From Syngnathus acus (lineage: Eukaryota > Chordata > Actinopteri > Syngnathiformes > Syngnathidae): 64,000 bases of DNA. Shown in pieces: positions 25,201 through 35,649 of this stretch. The position numbers were made by a program, and so were the translations under genes. Position 1 is the first letter of the stretch. Each line of letters begins with the position of its first letter. The notes under the pieces were generated by a model, which was not told where the DNA came from, did no database searches, and was given only the letters and a program-made list of their open reading frames with translations. The stretch covers positions 935,501-999,500 of the forward strand of contig NC_051107.1 of NCBI RefSeq assembly GCF_901709675.1, given 5' to 3'.

Positions 25201-27290
25201 ATAAAATAATTTAATATTCAATAGTGACAGTTGTAGTTGTCCTAATATAATCTGAAAACAACAAATACCATTTTCTTTGGAGGAACATTGCCACTGCTAA
25301 CATGCTAGCATCTACTAGCATTCAGCAGTTAGCACATGACTTTCAACTCACAGAACTTCCGGGATGGCTGATGGTGTAGTGCAGGGGTGCCCACACTTTT
25401 TCAGCTCGCGAGCTACTTTTGAAATGACCAAGTCACAAAGATCTACCCACTAAAAAAAAAAAATTATATATATATATATATAATTTTTTTTTATATATAT
25501 ATATACGATATATACGATGTCATATATACGATGACATATATATATATATATATATAAATATATATGTCATCGTGAAAAAAAAGTCCTACTCCCATTTCCT
25601 ATGCAAGTGATACTTCTTACTATGGCCAGCTGCCCCACTCATTTTTATACCCTTTCTTAAGTTTAAGAGAAAAAACAGGGTTCTGACAATTGGAGGGAAC
25701 CCGCGAGCTAGCGTGTTTGTGTTGTGTTGTTAGCGCCGTTGTTTGTACACGCGTCAAGTGCAAAAAAAAATAAAAACATTTTAATATCACGCGATCGACC
25801 AATAGTGGCTTGGCGATCGACCGGTCGATCGCGATCGACGTATTGGGCACCCCTGGTGTAGTGGTACACTCACATGTCTTATGTGCAGGCACCATGAGTT
25901 CGATTCCCACATATGACGGTGTGCATGTGTGTGAGTGTGACTAAAAGAAAACTCACAGAACTTCCTGGTCCAACGCTGACTCCAAACTCCTCTTTGATGA
26001 ACGTATGGTTGATGTTCTGCGAGATGTCGTGGAAGGACTTGCCGTAATCCGTACTGGAAAGGAAGATAGGATTGAACAATAATGCATTCGTATGGCATAT
26101 TATTTGCAACTCACCTTCGGTAAAGACGCGAGGAGCCACCCTCGAGGAACGTGTCTATGGGAGCGCTGATTGTGGACAACACCAAAATGACCTACAAAGA
26201 TGCAACTGTGCTTATGATACTGTTGTCCATGTAATTGTATAGTAGTGATGTTTTGTTGCAACACTCACCCCAGTACCATCACCGACCCACGTGAGAATCA
26301 CATAGGAGCCGTCGTCGCCATTAAAGCCTGTCTGAAAGCAAAACCACACCAAATTAGCTGTCTAACTGCATTTAAAACCTATTTCACTGTATTGGCATTC
26401 CTTTACTTTGTATATCATAATTATTGCAAATGCATAAAAGTTATTAATTAAATACAAGAAAAGTTTGGGATGAAACAGCAACAAAGATAAAATGAGCAAA
26501 GCATGTATTGTACCATACTGAATGGTGATTTCATTATCTATTGATGTATATTGTATGTCAATAAATTACAATCTCATGGGAAATTTTAATTCAATAGTGT
26601 ATTCAAAAACTGAGACTTGTATAAATATGACTCAACTTTCTTCGTAAAGCATATGTAGAAACATCCGCAGGCCACATACATTCCCTACAGTGAACCTTTT
26701 TTAAAATGGCATAACATACACAACAGAAGATCAAAATTATTTTTATGACTGGAATTTGGTAGGACTTGAAAGTAGTTTCCATTTTCAATTAATTTATGTA
26801 ATTTTATCATTTCTAATTAAGCTTGACCAATAACAAGATTCCCATTTATTGATATGAGCCTGTGCATATAAAGTACCTAAAGGGGAAAACCTTGTTTATT
26901 TCAAGCATAAAACGGATCAATTTCAAGGTTATTGATTAAATAAGGTAAATTTACACCATTTTACTTGACCCACAATGCAAACCATCAGAAGACCACAAAA
27001 TAGACCACGACCGTTAGCTTGAGAACCGCTGCTTTTCAATAATAGGAGACTGTGGACTTTGATTTCATTCGTGAAAAAGAACATGTAAAGTAACACCTCA
27101 CCTCGTGTGTGTTGTCGTCCAGAACTCGATGCTCGGCTGGGGTCAGGCTGACTCGGCACGACTCGAAGGCAGGACCCCTGGGAGCCCTCGAGGCACCCGC
27201 GGAGGTAGCGGCGCCCCTCCGCGGGCGAGTGCGCGCTTCGGCCCCGAAATGGAGCAGAACGCAGAAAGCCACGATGCGCCTCCAGATCAT
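19289..27290 (-). CDS. sort1: Sortilin (VPS10-domain sorting receptor) paralogue
   Basis: Nineteen coding exons on minus: 27102-27290, 26269-26331, 26115-26191, 25957-26053, 24448-24615, 24234-24307, 24079-24125, 23831-23967, 23674-23757, 22836-22896, 21698-21850, 21526-21623, 21366-21465, 21133-21307, 20726-20919, 20462-20654, 19685-19949, 19518-19624, 19289-19430. The phases join to 2,424 nt, 807 aa (human SORT1 is 831). Order: signal peptide (about 1-19), furin-type site RPRR at 22-25, ten-bladed VPS10 propeller with Asp-box repeats (SSDQGDTF), the 10CC domain (LCDYGY, GYRKVPSDRCEGG), a transmembrane helix at about 729-753 and a 54-residue cytosolic tail. Sortilin carries ligands such as proneurotrophins and lysosomal proteins between the Golgi, endosomes and cell surface. 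Oddities: the tail ends DSDNVIITRIK instead of the acidic dileucine DSDEDLLE, and the propeptide is very short. The start at 27290 is the only in-frame ATG of the open frame. I cannot say whether this is sort1a, sort1b or a further copy. Confidence 0.93.
19985..20415. repeat. Copy of the AT-rich dispersed repeat family
   Basis: It starts near AATTAATCGACACCAAATCG and ends at ATATTCGATCGTGACAGCCC, in a sortilin intron. It has the same hallmarks as the copy in fam3c. Confidence 0.7.
24805..25240. repeat. Copy of the AT-rich dispersed repeat family
   Basis: It starts near GATTAATCGACAACAAATC and ends near TTCAATAGTGACAGTTG, within the sortilin intron that also holds the hAT element at 25382-25855. 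Confidence 0.7.
25382..25855. mobile_element. hAT-type MITE, 474 bp, with internal TA repeat
   Basis: The ends are CAGGGGTGCCCA and its complement, and the exact 8-bp duplication GTGTAGTG flanks it (25374-25381 and 25856-25863). It holds an (AT)n run at about 25465-25565 and the GATCGACC/GGTCGATC inverted words near the right end. It has no transposase. Confidence 0.9.
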
Positions 27291-27299
27291 GACCGGTGC

Positions 27300-28240
27300 T
27301 GTAACCGCTCGGAAGCCCCTGTGGAGGTATCCGTGGGCGGGATGCGTGTGCTCCGAGTGGTCGGGGAGCGGCAAAAGGTGTGGGAGTGGAGAGGGAACGG
27401 CTCATTAACATGAAAAGTGCTGCGTCCTCCGCGGTGCAGGTGTTAAAGCCCGCATCTCCCTCACATCGGACTTACGCTGAGGGCCATTTTGCACACAAAG
27501 GCCCCGTGTGACCGACCTTAAAGGACACGCATGTGGGCTCCACCAGCCGGGGAAAGCATTTTACTTCTTAACACAGTATTAATCGTGAACAATGCACACA
27601 CGGGACAATTTTAAGCAAGTTTCAGGTTTTGTAAACCTCAGTCCCACCTTGATTAGTTGTAGGGGTAGGAGATAAAACGGGCCACACGGGGGTGCTGTTT
27701 AGCGACGGGACATTTTAAGTATCCCTATGTATTCATATTCATTTTTAAATATTATCTAGAATGGCTTCAAATGAAGCTATTCGTATAATAGATACGCTAA
27801 ATAGTCTCTAAAGTTCACACTTTTTATTAAATTATTTTCTTGATTTGTTATAATAAAATGAATTACAAATTGCAATTTTTCCAAAACCTGTTTCCGTATT
27901 TTATATTAACAGTGACATTTATGTTTAACCTCATCTGCATGGCCTCCGAGAACTAGTTTGCCTTCCACTGCCTTTTATGTTTAAAAATACGATGTTGGTG
28001 ATGATGTAACGTTTAGACTCCAAAAGAGACAAAGTAAATGTTATTGATAGAACACAGCTGCCATTTGCTTAAGATCCAGCTATCAGACCTCTCTTTGGTT
28101 ACATCATCATTCAAACAGCACCTATCTATATACAGTTTGAGGTCAAGTTTCTATTGAAAGGATGTTTATATCCTAAAAGCAGACAAACAATTAATCAAAA
28201 GCAAAACGTGTTTGAGAATGAAATCACTTGTTTTGTTTGT
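27300..28240. other. Sortilin upstream region; no further gene
   Basis: The first few hundred bases upstream of the sortilin ATG are GC-rich, as expected for its promoter and 5-prime UTR. From about 27600 on, the sequence turns AT-rich with no exon I can support. Confidence 0.5.
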
Positions 28241-28248
28241 GATGCCGG

Positions 28249-28254
28249 TTTATT
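28249..28254 (-). terminator. hilpda: Poly(A) signal of hilpda
   Basis: AATAAA on the minus strand about 345 bp downstream of the hilpda stop codon. No other gene lies between. Confidence 0.45.
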
Positions 28255-28597
28255 TAGATTTCACAAGTTTATACTGTTCACTTTGTTATGTGACAAACTG
28301 ACAATGTAGCTCATCACAGGCGTACATTTTAAAGCTGCACACACAAGTAAACCCTTGGCAGGGTTGCCAGCCATTTCAGTTTGCATTAGTTACGATTGTT
28401 TTTTTAAATTATCAGACACACCAAAATATTGATCCTGAAATCATTCCCCCATGCTGCTTGCAGCCACTTTATCATCTACATTACAGTACAATTTTGTCTT
28501 TGGCTCAGCAATAGTGCATTCCTGTCACATTTTTAAAGCTGCCACAGTTCCACAAAGTGCATCCATCCATCCATCAGACATTTTTGGCCCTGTCTCA

Positions 28598-28786
28598 TCA
28601 GTCCACGTGAAAGGTCACAGAGGCCCCTGCATGATGCTTTAGCGGAGGGCCTCTTTCTGTCTCCAGCATCCAGCGGCGGTCCTGGACATACATCAGGCCA
28701 CCAAACGAGTCAGCCAGGCTGAAGATGAAGGCAAAGATGGTCATAATGGTCCCGAGGAAGTAGAGCTTCAGAACAGCTGGAACCAT
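28598..28786 (-). CDS. hilpda: HILPDA, hypoxia-inducible lipid-droplet-associated protein
   Basis: A single-exon 62-codon frame from an ATG in good context (GCCATGG). The N-terminal half, VLKLYFLGTIMTIFAFIFSL followed by ADSFGGLM, aligns closely with human HILPDA (63 aa), which has a LYLLG start, a hydrophobic helix and an ESLEGLL end. The C-terminal half is poorly conserved, as in the family. HILPDA binds and inhibits adipose triglyceride lipase (ATGL) on lipid droplets and is induced by HIF-1 and PPARs. The human CDS also lies in one exon, with the first exon untranslated. In human, HILPDA neighbours IMPDH1, which matches the order here once the transposon island is ignored. The length, the motif and the neighbourhood together support the call. 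Confidence 0.87.
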   Translation of the reverse strand: MVPAVLKLYFLGTIMTIFAFIFSLADSFGGLMYVQDRRWMLETERGPPLKHHAGASVTFHVD

Positions 28787-28799
28787 GGCACCAGGTGAG

Positions 28800-30376
28800 C
28801 AACAACAACCCTGTGTTATGGAATATATGATTTACAATACATGAATATATGTTTTTATCTGTTCCGTCATCAGTCACAGTCTTACAGTGTTTGTAAATGT
28901 ATGAGGTCAACTGTGTCTAAATAATAAATACAATACAAATGGATCAGAAACAAAACTTTACTGCGTATGTATTTAGAGAAGTCACTTCGGCAGGGGGAAA
29001 AAATATTAATGGTGCGTTTAAAATATATAGGAAATGCCCCAACTAATGCGTGAAATACACGCTACTTGCTTCATGTAATAACCGATACACATTTATTGCT
29101 TATCAATTTGATACTAAACTCCTTTTCTTTGTGTATAAACAAGCACACATTACGTACAAGGTCCCAAATTACATCACGAAACAAGTCAAATTGGCGCTAC
29201 ATAGTCTTTCTATGAGAGCACTTGAACGCACCAGCAGCTTGACTGCGCCGTATTTGCAAAACGTGGACGTAAATTACAAAAAGGAAAAAAGAACACATTC
29301 GCGTGACATTTTAATTCACCATTAAAACCCACAAATGTTTGCGACGGTTTGATGAATTGGGAAGAACTCACTGTCCGTCTTGTTTCTTTACATGCGTGTC
29401 GCAAAGGCTGCCGAAGGTTTCCAACAAGAAGCCGAGACCAGCTAAGGTTCTAGCGGGTATTAAGTTATTACAAAATTTAAGTGTCTTTGAATTTGTCTTT
29501 TAAATAAAAGTGGTAATTTACTTAAGAGCTGGCTATCTCATTCCCCTGCTTGCATCTCGTTGAGGAGCGTCGAAGAGGGAAGCAGACAGAGGCTATTTCC
29601 GGTTCAAGGAAATTTACAATATAATGTTTTTTTTTTTAACTTAGCACGTCTTTTTGTATCCTTCTCTGACGTATAAAACTAATAATAAACATTATGGTGT
29701 TGTAAATTTTTACTCTGGTATCATGCAATGTATATCTCACGAGTAAGCCTAAGTGTGACCGGGTCATGTTCGGGTCAGGTTCGTACGGGATTGTTTGGGG
29801 CTTGGTCCAGGAATGTAGACTCATTGGCACGAGACACATCTGGTTTCCATTAACAACTGACAAGATATGCACTGTGTAGAGCTGGGGAGGCTGACTGGGG
29901 GGTCATAGATCATCCAACAGTATAAGTTTTAGGGCGAGAGTAGACAAAGGGACTCGACATCTTGGCTAGGACGCGAGACACCTCTCTGACATCGGTTGAA
30001 TAAAATCTTTCCCCAATTAGCCGTGTGTGACTGAAGTTTTCCTTCCCCAAGCCAGCCACTTTTTCACCGTTTGTTTGGAAGACCAGCTGACCATCGAAGA
30101 GAATTCACCACAATGGAAAATATACACATCACTAACCTTAATGTCGTCGCTCAGTCTTACATGCATCCAATCCCTCATCCACTTGAGTTACTGTATCGAC
30201 TTGTCAAAAGGGGAGTGGTTCCTTATCTGTTCTCATGCACGTTGTGGACTTTCCCAAAAATGTCAGCTGTGGAAAATACAACCCCACAAACTAACTAGTC
30301 ATCATTATTCCCTCCGGGTAAGTCCATGGTGTTGTAGAAAACATTTCACTATGTCTAAAATAAACACTTTTAAAAT
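28800..30376. other. hilpda upstream region; no gene seen
   Basis: The hilpda promoter and untranslated first exon should lie here. Core ACGTG words, possible hypoxia-response elements, occur (for example near 29264), but I cannot place the start site. The open frame at 30027-30455 has no recognisable domain. Confidence 0.4.
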
Positions 30377-30746
30377 GCCTCTTCCAGAGATGGGGACTCG
30401 AGTCACTGTGACTTGGACTCGAGTCGACTCGAGTCGCTGTTTTGATGACTTGTGACTTGACTTGACAAAAATAAAAAAAACTTGAGACTCGACTTGGAAG
30501 TTAAAGACTCGGGACTTGACTTGACTTGGGACACGATGACTTGAATGACTTCAGTGTTATTTAGTTTATGTTTTCAGTTTGAATATAAAATTAATAATAC
30601 ATTTAAAAAAGTAATATCGATAACACGGTAGGAGCGCAGGCTGAGAATGGCGTTGTCATGATTGGATCGCTACCCTGTCAATCAATCAGTCGTGCACTCT
30701 CTACCTACCTAACGTGTTTATTGGAGAATCACGCCCCTTTATATCA

Positions 30747-31098
30747 TCCATCCATCCATTTTCTGAACCGCTTAGTCCCCACGGGGGTCGCGGGTGTGCT
30801 GGAGCCTATCCCAGCCGTCATCGGGCAGTAGGCGGGGGACACCCTGAACCGGTTGTCAGCCAATCGCAGGGCACACAGAGACAAACAACCATTTGCACTC
30901 GCACTCACACCGAGGGACAATTTGGAGTCTTCAATCGGCCTACCAAGCATGTTTTTGGGATGTGGGAGGAAACCGGAGTGCCCGGAGAAAACCCACGCGG
31001 GCCCGGGGAGAACATGCAAACTCCACACAGGGTGGAATCGAACCCGCACCCTCCTAACTGTGAGGCGGACGTGCTACCCAGTGCGCCACCGAGCCGCC
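30747..31098 (-). mobile_element. tRNA-derived SINE, 352 bp
   Basis: Read on minus, it starts GGCGGCTCGGTGGCGCACTG with a pol III A-box-like stretch (TGGCGCACTGG). A B-box (GGTTCGATTCC) follows about 45 bp later, and it ends in ATGGATGGATGG. A 12-bp target duplication CCCTTTATATCA flanks it (30735-30746 and 31099-31110). A second copy is at 38088-38433. It inserted into the hAT element. Confidence 0.9.
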
Positions 31099-31137
31099 CC
31101 CTTTATATCAGACATGCACAAACATGTCAGCGGGAGC

Positions 31138-31260
31138 GGTACCTTCGGCTATCGTAATTACCTTTATGACGGCAAAAGACGGACAGCACAGTGCAAGATA
31201 TGCAACAGAAACATTTCAGACAACCAGACGACAACTTCAAACTTTGTCCGTTTGAAGTTT
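31138..31260 (+). pseudogene. BED zinc-finger remnant of a hAT transposase
   Basis: The frame reads GTFGYRNYLYDGKRRTAQCK, then ICNRNISDNQTTTSNFVR. This is the Cys-x2-Cys half and spacer of a BED finger, the DNA-binding domain at the start of many hAT transposases. The His ligands are missing because the LINE insertion begins here. No catalytic hAT region remains in the element. Confidence 0.65.
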
Positions 31261-31261
31261 A

Positions 31262-33392
31262 TAGAGCTCTGGTGTCTCCAGATGTTACAGATGAAACATA
31301 AAACACTGTCACATCATACATCAGTTTTTGTGAGGATCTGTGTGTGCAGACTAAGACCTTCTGCACGTACAACAACGACAAACCTTGGTTTACACCGAAC
31401 CTCAGGAGGCTGCGCAAAGTCAAGGAGGAGGCCTACAGGAGCGGCGACCGCGACCTGTTCAAGCAGACCAGAAACACTCTGAACCGAGAGGTCAGGAAAG
31501 CCAGGAGGTGTTACGGGGAGAACCTGAAGAGACACCTCTCTGCCAATCCTGATCCCTCAACAGTGTGGAAAGGTCTGCAGAGCATCACGGGCTACAAGAA
31601 ACGAACCCCCCGTCCTGTGGAGAGCCCAAGGCTTGCTAACCAGCTAAACAGGTTCTACTGCAGGTTTGATCGGTCCTCCCACACAACGGGACTTCCTGCA
31701 GCACAATCTACATACTCACCTCTCCCCACAACTGCTCTGTCCACACCTCTATCATCGTTGTCACCCACTCTCTCTCTTGCAGAGGCCACGCCCGCACTCC
31801 AGATCCGCGAGGAGGAAGTGCGCCAGATGTTCCGGAGACAAAAGACCAGGAAGGCACCGGGCCCAGACGCCGTGTCACCTTCCTGCTTGAAAGTCTGCGC
31901 TGAGCAGCTGGCGCCCACCTTTGCACGGATCTTCAACCGTTCTCTGGAGCTGTGTGAGGTGCCCTCGTGCTTCAAGAGCTCCACCATCGTTCCAGTGGCC
32001 AAGAAGCCCGCCATCACAGGTTTGAATGACTACAGACCTGTCGCACTGACATCTGTGGTCATGAAATCTTTCGAGAGGTTAGTGCTGAACCACCTGAAGG
32101 ATGTCACGGGCCCCCTGCTTGACCCCCTCCAGTTTGCCTACCGGGCAAACAGGTCAGTGGATGATGTGGTCAACATGGGACTGCACTACATCCTGCACCA
32201 CCTGGACACCCCAGGAACGTACGCCAGGATCCTGTTCGTGGACTTCAGCTCGGCGTTCAACACCATCGCTCCTGACATCCTCCAACAGAAGCTCATCCAG
32301 CTTGCGGTGCCTGCCTCCACCTGTCAGTGGATCACCAGCTTCCTGACCAACAGGAGACAGCGTGTGAGGCTGGGGGGCATCACATCTGACACCCGGACCA
32401 CCAATACTGGAGCCCCTCAGGGGTGCGTCCTCTCCCCACTGCTCTTCTCTCTCTACACCAATGATCTCTCCTCAGGTGACTCTCCTGTGAAGCTCCTGAA
32501 GTATGCAGACGACACCACTCTCATCGGACTGATCCAGGACGGTGATGAGACTGCGTACAGACAAGAGGTGGAGCGGCTGGTCCACTGGTGCAGCCAAAAC
32601 CACCTGGAGCTGAATCCGCTCAAGACCGTGGAGATGACAGTGGACTTCAGGCGAGACCCTTCACCACTTTTACCCCTCACTGTCCGCAGTAATACTATTC
32701 TCTCCACAGACACCTTCAAGTTCCTGGGAACCACAATCTCTCGGGACCTGAAATGGACCGGCCACATAGACTCTGTCCGGAAGAAGGCCCAGCAGAGGCT
32801 GTACTTCCTGAGACAGCTCAAGAAGTTCAACCTGCCGCGAGAGCTTCTGAAGACCTTCTACACTGCCATCATCCAGTCTGTCCTCTGCACCTCCATCACT
32901 GTCTGGTTTGGATCGGCCTCCAAACAAGACAAGCACAGACTGCAACGGACAATCAGGACTGCAGAAAAGATCATTGGAATCAACCTCCCATCTATCCAAG
33001 ACTTGTACCTGTCCAGGACCAGGAAACGTGCAACGAACATCTCTACAGACCCTTCTCACCCAGGTTGCAGTCTGTTTGAACTACTCCCCTCCGGACGGCG
33101 TTATAGAGCTCGGTACGCCAAAACCAGCAGACACAGAGACAGCTTCTTCCCCCAGGCTGTTGCTCTGATGAACTCACACCACTCTTAGAGTCTCAGAGTC
33201 ATTACTGTGCAATAACATCCTGCTCTTCACACCTTTTTTGAATTTGTCTACACTGTTTTTGCCATTTTTAACATGTCCTGAGTGTTGTTAGTCACCTAAA
33301 TGTTGAACAGAGGGTGTGTTTTACCGAAGTCAAATTCCTTGTTTGGCACGCTCAAACATGGCGAATAAAAAACTCTTGAATCTTGAATAAAA
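31262..33392 (+). mobile_element. 5-prime-truncated L2/CR1-type LINE
   Basis: It contains a reverse-transcriptase frame but no endonuclease. The 3-prime end reads CAAATTCCTTG, then AATAAA, then tandem TTGAATC units, a tail typical of L2/CR1-clade LINEs in fish. The left boundary is set where the BED-finger frame stops. I could not define a target duplication. Confidence 0.8.
31302..33188 (+). CDS. LINE reverse transcriptase, partial ORF2
   Basis: An open frame of more than 610 codons runs to a stop at 33186-33188 without an initiating ATG at its 5-prime side. The RT motifs appear in order: LNDYRPVALTSVVMKSFERL (entry), ILFVDFSSAFNTI (motif A, with the catalytic Asp), GAPQGCVLSPLLFSLYTNDL (motif B), KYADDTTLIG (motif C, with the YADD pair) and FLGTTIS. 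The C-terminal part FELLPSGRRYR is typical of L2/CR1 elements. An in-frame TAA at 31299-31301 and the missing endonuclease make this copy non-autonomous, although the polymerase part itself has no break. Confidence 0.85.
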   Translation, partial: NTVTSYISFCEDLCVQTKTFCTYNNDKPWFTPNLRRLRKVKEEAYRSGDRDLFKQTRNTLNREVRKARRCYGENLKRHLSANPDPSTVWKGLQSITGYKKRTPRPVESPRLANQLNRFYCRFDRSSHTTGLPAAQSTYSPLPTTALSTPLSSLSPTLSLAEATPALQIREEEVRQMFRRQKTRKAPGPDAVSPSCLKVCAEQLAPTFARIFNRSLELCEVPSCFKSSTIVPVAKKPAITGLNDYRPVALTSVVMKSFERLVLNHLKDVTGPLLDPLQFAYRANRSVDDVVNMGLHYILHHLDTPGTYARILFVDFSSAFNTIAPDILQQKLIQLAVPASTCQWITSFLTNRRQRVRLGGITSDTRTTNTGAPQGCVLSPLLFSLYTNDLSSGDSPVKLLKYADDTTLIGLIQDGDETAYRQEVERLVHWCSQNHLELNPLKTVEMTVDFRRDPSPLLPLTVRSNTILSTDTFKFLGTTISRDLKWTGHIDSVRKKAQQRLYFLRQLKKFNLPRELLKTFYTAIIQSVLCTSITVWFGSASKQDKHRLQRTIRTAEKIIGINLPSIQDLYLSRTRKRATNISTDPSHPGCSLFELLPSGRRYRARYAKTSRHRDSFFPQAVALMNSHHS

Positions 33393-33914
33393 TGTTTCTA
33401 ATGCTCTTTAATGTGTTTCTTCTTTCAGATTTTTTTCAGATTATTTTTTCATATTTGCAACTCAAATGTGTCAGACACTGTCGGCAGACGTTCATTTGTT
33501 TAGATTGAGCTGTCAATCATTGTATGAGGTAATTTCTTTTTTGTTTGATTCCATGGAGTATTTTACTGAATATCAGTAATTACAGTGCAAATCCAAATTA
33601 TTGTCATATTTTTTAAACAGGTTAGACATTTTGGACAATGATGGGTACTTAAAGTTACTTATATCTTGTCTTTTCACGTTACTAAAATCAGATTCTGCGG
33701 GTAAAATTGCAATAATAAGGTGACTTGACTTGGACTTGACTTGGACTTGACTTGACCTATTTAAGGACTTGACTTGACTTGACTTGCCCAAGGAAAAAAT
33801 GACTTGGGACTTACTTGAGACTTGAAGGTTAAGACTTGAGACTCACTTGAGACTTGCACATATGTGACTTGGTCCCATCTCTGGCCTCTTCAAGACTTTA
33901 TTCATCGCATAATA

Positions 33915-34233
33915 CACAGGTGTCAAACTCAAGGCCCGGGGGCCAGATACGGCCCGCCACATCATTTTATGTGGCCCGCGAAGACAAATTGTGCATCAAA
34001 TTCGTGTCATTACTAGAATTGCAAATTTAATAATATCCTTTTTTTTTTTTATATTTGACCAGTTTTTACTCGTCTGATTTGTAAACAAGTTGTTTGTCAG
34101 TTTTGTTTTTTAGCTTTTACTGTATATAATATGAGGTGCTCATACATTTATTTGGGTTGACGGTCATAATGGCCCTCCGAAAGAAGCTATCACTACAATG
34201 CGGCCCGTGAAAAAAGTGAGTTTGATACCCCTG
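33915..34233. mobile_element. hAT-type MITE, 319 bp
   Basis: The left end is CACAGGTGTCAAACTC and the right end is the complement of CAGGGGTATCAAACTCAC. The flanks GCATAATA (33907-33914) and GCATAACA (34234-34241) match at seven of eight positions. The same family, in inverse orientation, is at 53608-53919, sharing CCCGGGGGCCAGATACGGCC and ACAAATTGTGCATCAAATTC. Confidence 0.85.
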
Positions 34234-34241
34234 GCATAACA

Positions 34242-35233
34242 AATACTGTACAAAAATTAACCTGGACTTCTGAAACATCACTTATGTGCATGTTTCGGAT
34301 TTTCCCTTTACACATTTGTCTTCAAAGTTGGGTTGATGGTTTCATGTAATTCACATACTGTACATACAAATAAATGCTCATGTTTATAGTAGAGACATTA
34401 TAAATCTAAATTTTAATTATTGTGTCCTAAAAGAGTGTGTCATATTATTTGATGAGCCATGATATCTACTCAGCACAAAGGTATTACTTGCATTGCAACA
34501 GTTGAGATGAATTAAAAACAACTCGGCAATGTTTCTCTCTGCTTCCTGTCTTTCATAATAACATCAAAAACAGTCAGTGAAGTTTCGCAAGCAGGCTTTG
34601 TGAAACTTGTGCCAGAGTTTTTGCTGCAGCAGCTGGAGGATGGCCAAGCATTCAGACTGAAAAAAAGAGTACAAATTAAAACCTCGTGTCCTGCATTGGA
34701 ATGACACAGCAAAAGCAATGCTGGAGCTGAATTTGAATTTAGTAGTTACAGTATCTTTATCTCACATCTCACCATGACTTAAGACCAGTACAGTACCTGA
34801 ATTAACTGCTGTTTGGTGTAATGACACACATTGTCGGACAGGGAAATATAACAATTATCCACGTATTACTGTCGAAGTCGAGTGAAAAATGCAAATTACA
34901 TCAGTCTAATAAAGGTAGAATAAAAACATTAAAAATAAAATTAATCTTTCAATTAATTTTTGTTTTGAGTGAAGACCTAATGACTTATTTTAATCTTTAG
35001 TTAAAAAGACTTAATTATAGTGAGACAAACATGTTTGTAATGCTAAGATGTAATTGAAAATTCTGACATTTCGACAATTAATGAACTAAAAATACATTTA
35101 ATGTAATAATAATCTACTAGCTCTTTGAATGTCTGGTGGTATCATTTAAAAATAGATTTAATATTGTTAACTAAAAAATGTTAATTTTTTTTAAATATGT
35201 AGTTTTCTAAACATGTTTCTTTTGAGGTATTAA
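34242..35233. other. No gene seen
   Basis: AT-rich sequence between two transposons. No exon or repeat boundary could be supported. Confidence 0.5.
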
Positions 35234-35238
35234 TGTTC

Positions 35239-35647
35239 TGTCACGTCCCCACGTCACCTGACTTCCAGCCTAGCCCGACTCATGGAATTGCCAGCACCTG
35301 CTACAGCTCGTTAGGTTCCCTATTTAACCTCTCTGTGTTCTGCCAGTAGTTGTCAGTTCGTCTGATTACCCTGCACGTGATACTGCTGCCTTTTTGTCCC
35401 CGGACCAAACTTTGTAGCCAACAGCTTCCTTGACCTTCGACCACGCTCCAGATCGCCGCCTGTCCTGACTACTTGCCTGACCTTCGACCACGCTCCAGAT
35501 CGCCGCCTGTCCTGACTACTTGCCTGACCTTCGACCACGCTCCAGATCGCCGCCTGCCCTGACTACTTGCTCGTTCTACATCCCCGTTTTCCCTCTCACC
35601 ATTAAAGGATCGTGCTGCACTTGGTTCCCTGTCTTTGTTGCCTGACA
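35239..35647 (+). repeat. 5-prime LTR with three internal tandem repeats
   Basis: It contains a TATTTAA box at 35321-35327 and an ATTAAA signal near 35603. Three tandem copies of a roughly 47-bp unit begin TGACCTTCGACCACGCTCCA (about 35430-35570). The spacing of the TATA-like box predicts transcription starting near 35352. Confidence 0.9.
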
Positions 35648-35649
35648 GA

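Larger units (their letters stand above)
30385..33883. mobile_element. hAT transposon interrupted by a SINE and a LINE
   Basis: The left end CAGAGATGGGGACTCGAGTC and the right end (complement of CAGAGATGGGACCAAGTCAC) are inverted repeats. Both continue inward into GACTTG-rich repeats (30403-30545 and 33720-33860). The exact 8-bp duplication GCCTCTTC flanks the whole at 30377-30384 and 33884-33891, which defines hAT. Inside are a BED zinc-finger remnant, a SINE (30747-31098) and a LINE (about 31262-33392). Without the two insertions the element would be about 1 kb, so it was already internally deleted. Confidence 0.9.

Noticed and set aside
26929-27411. 160-codon minus-strand frame over the sortilin first exon
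   Set aside because: It is a different frame from the sortilin signal peptide and exon 1. High GC content keeps several frames open.
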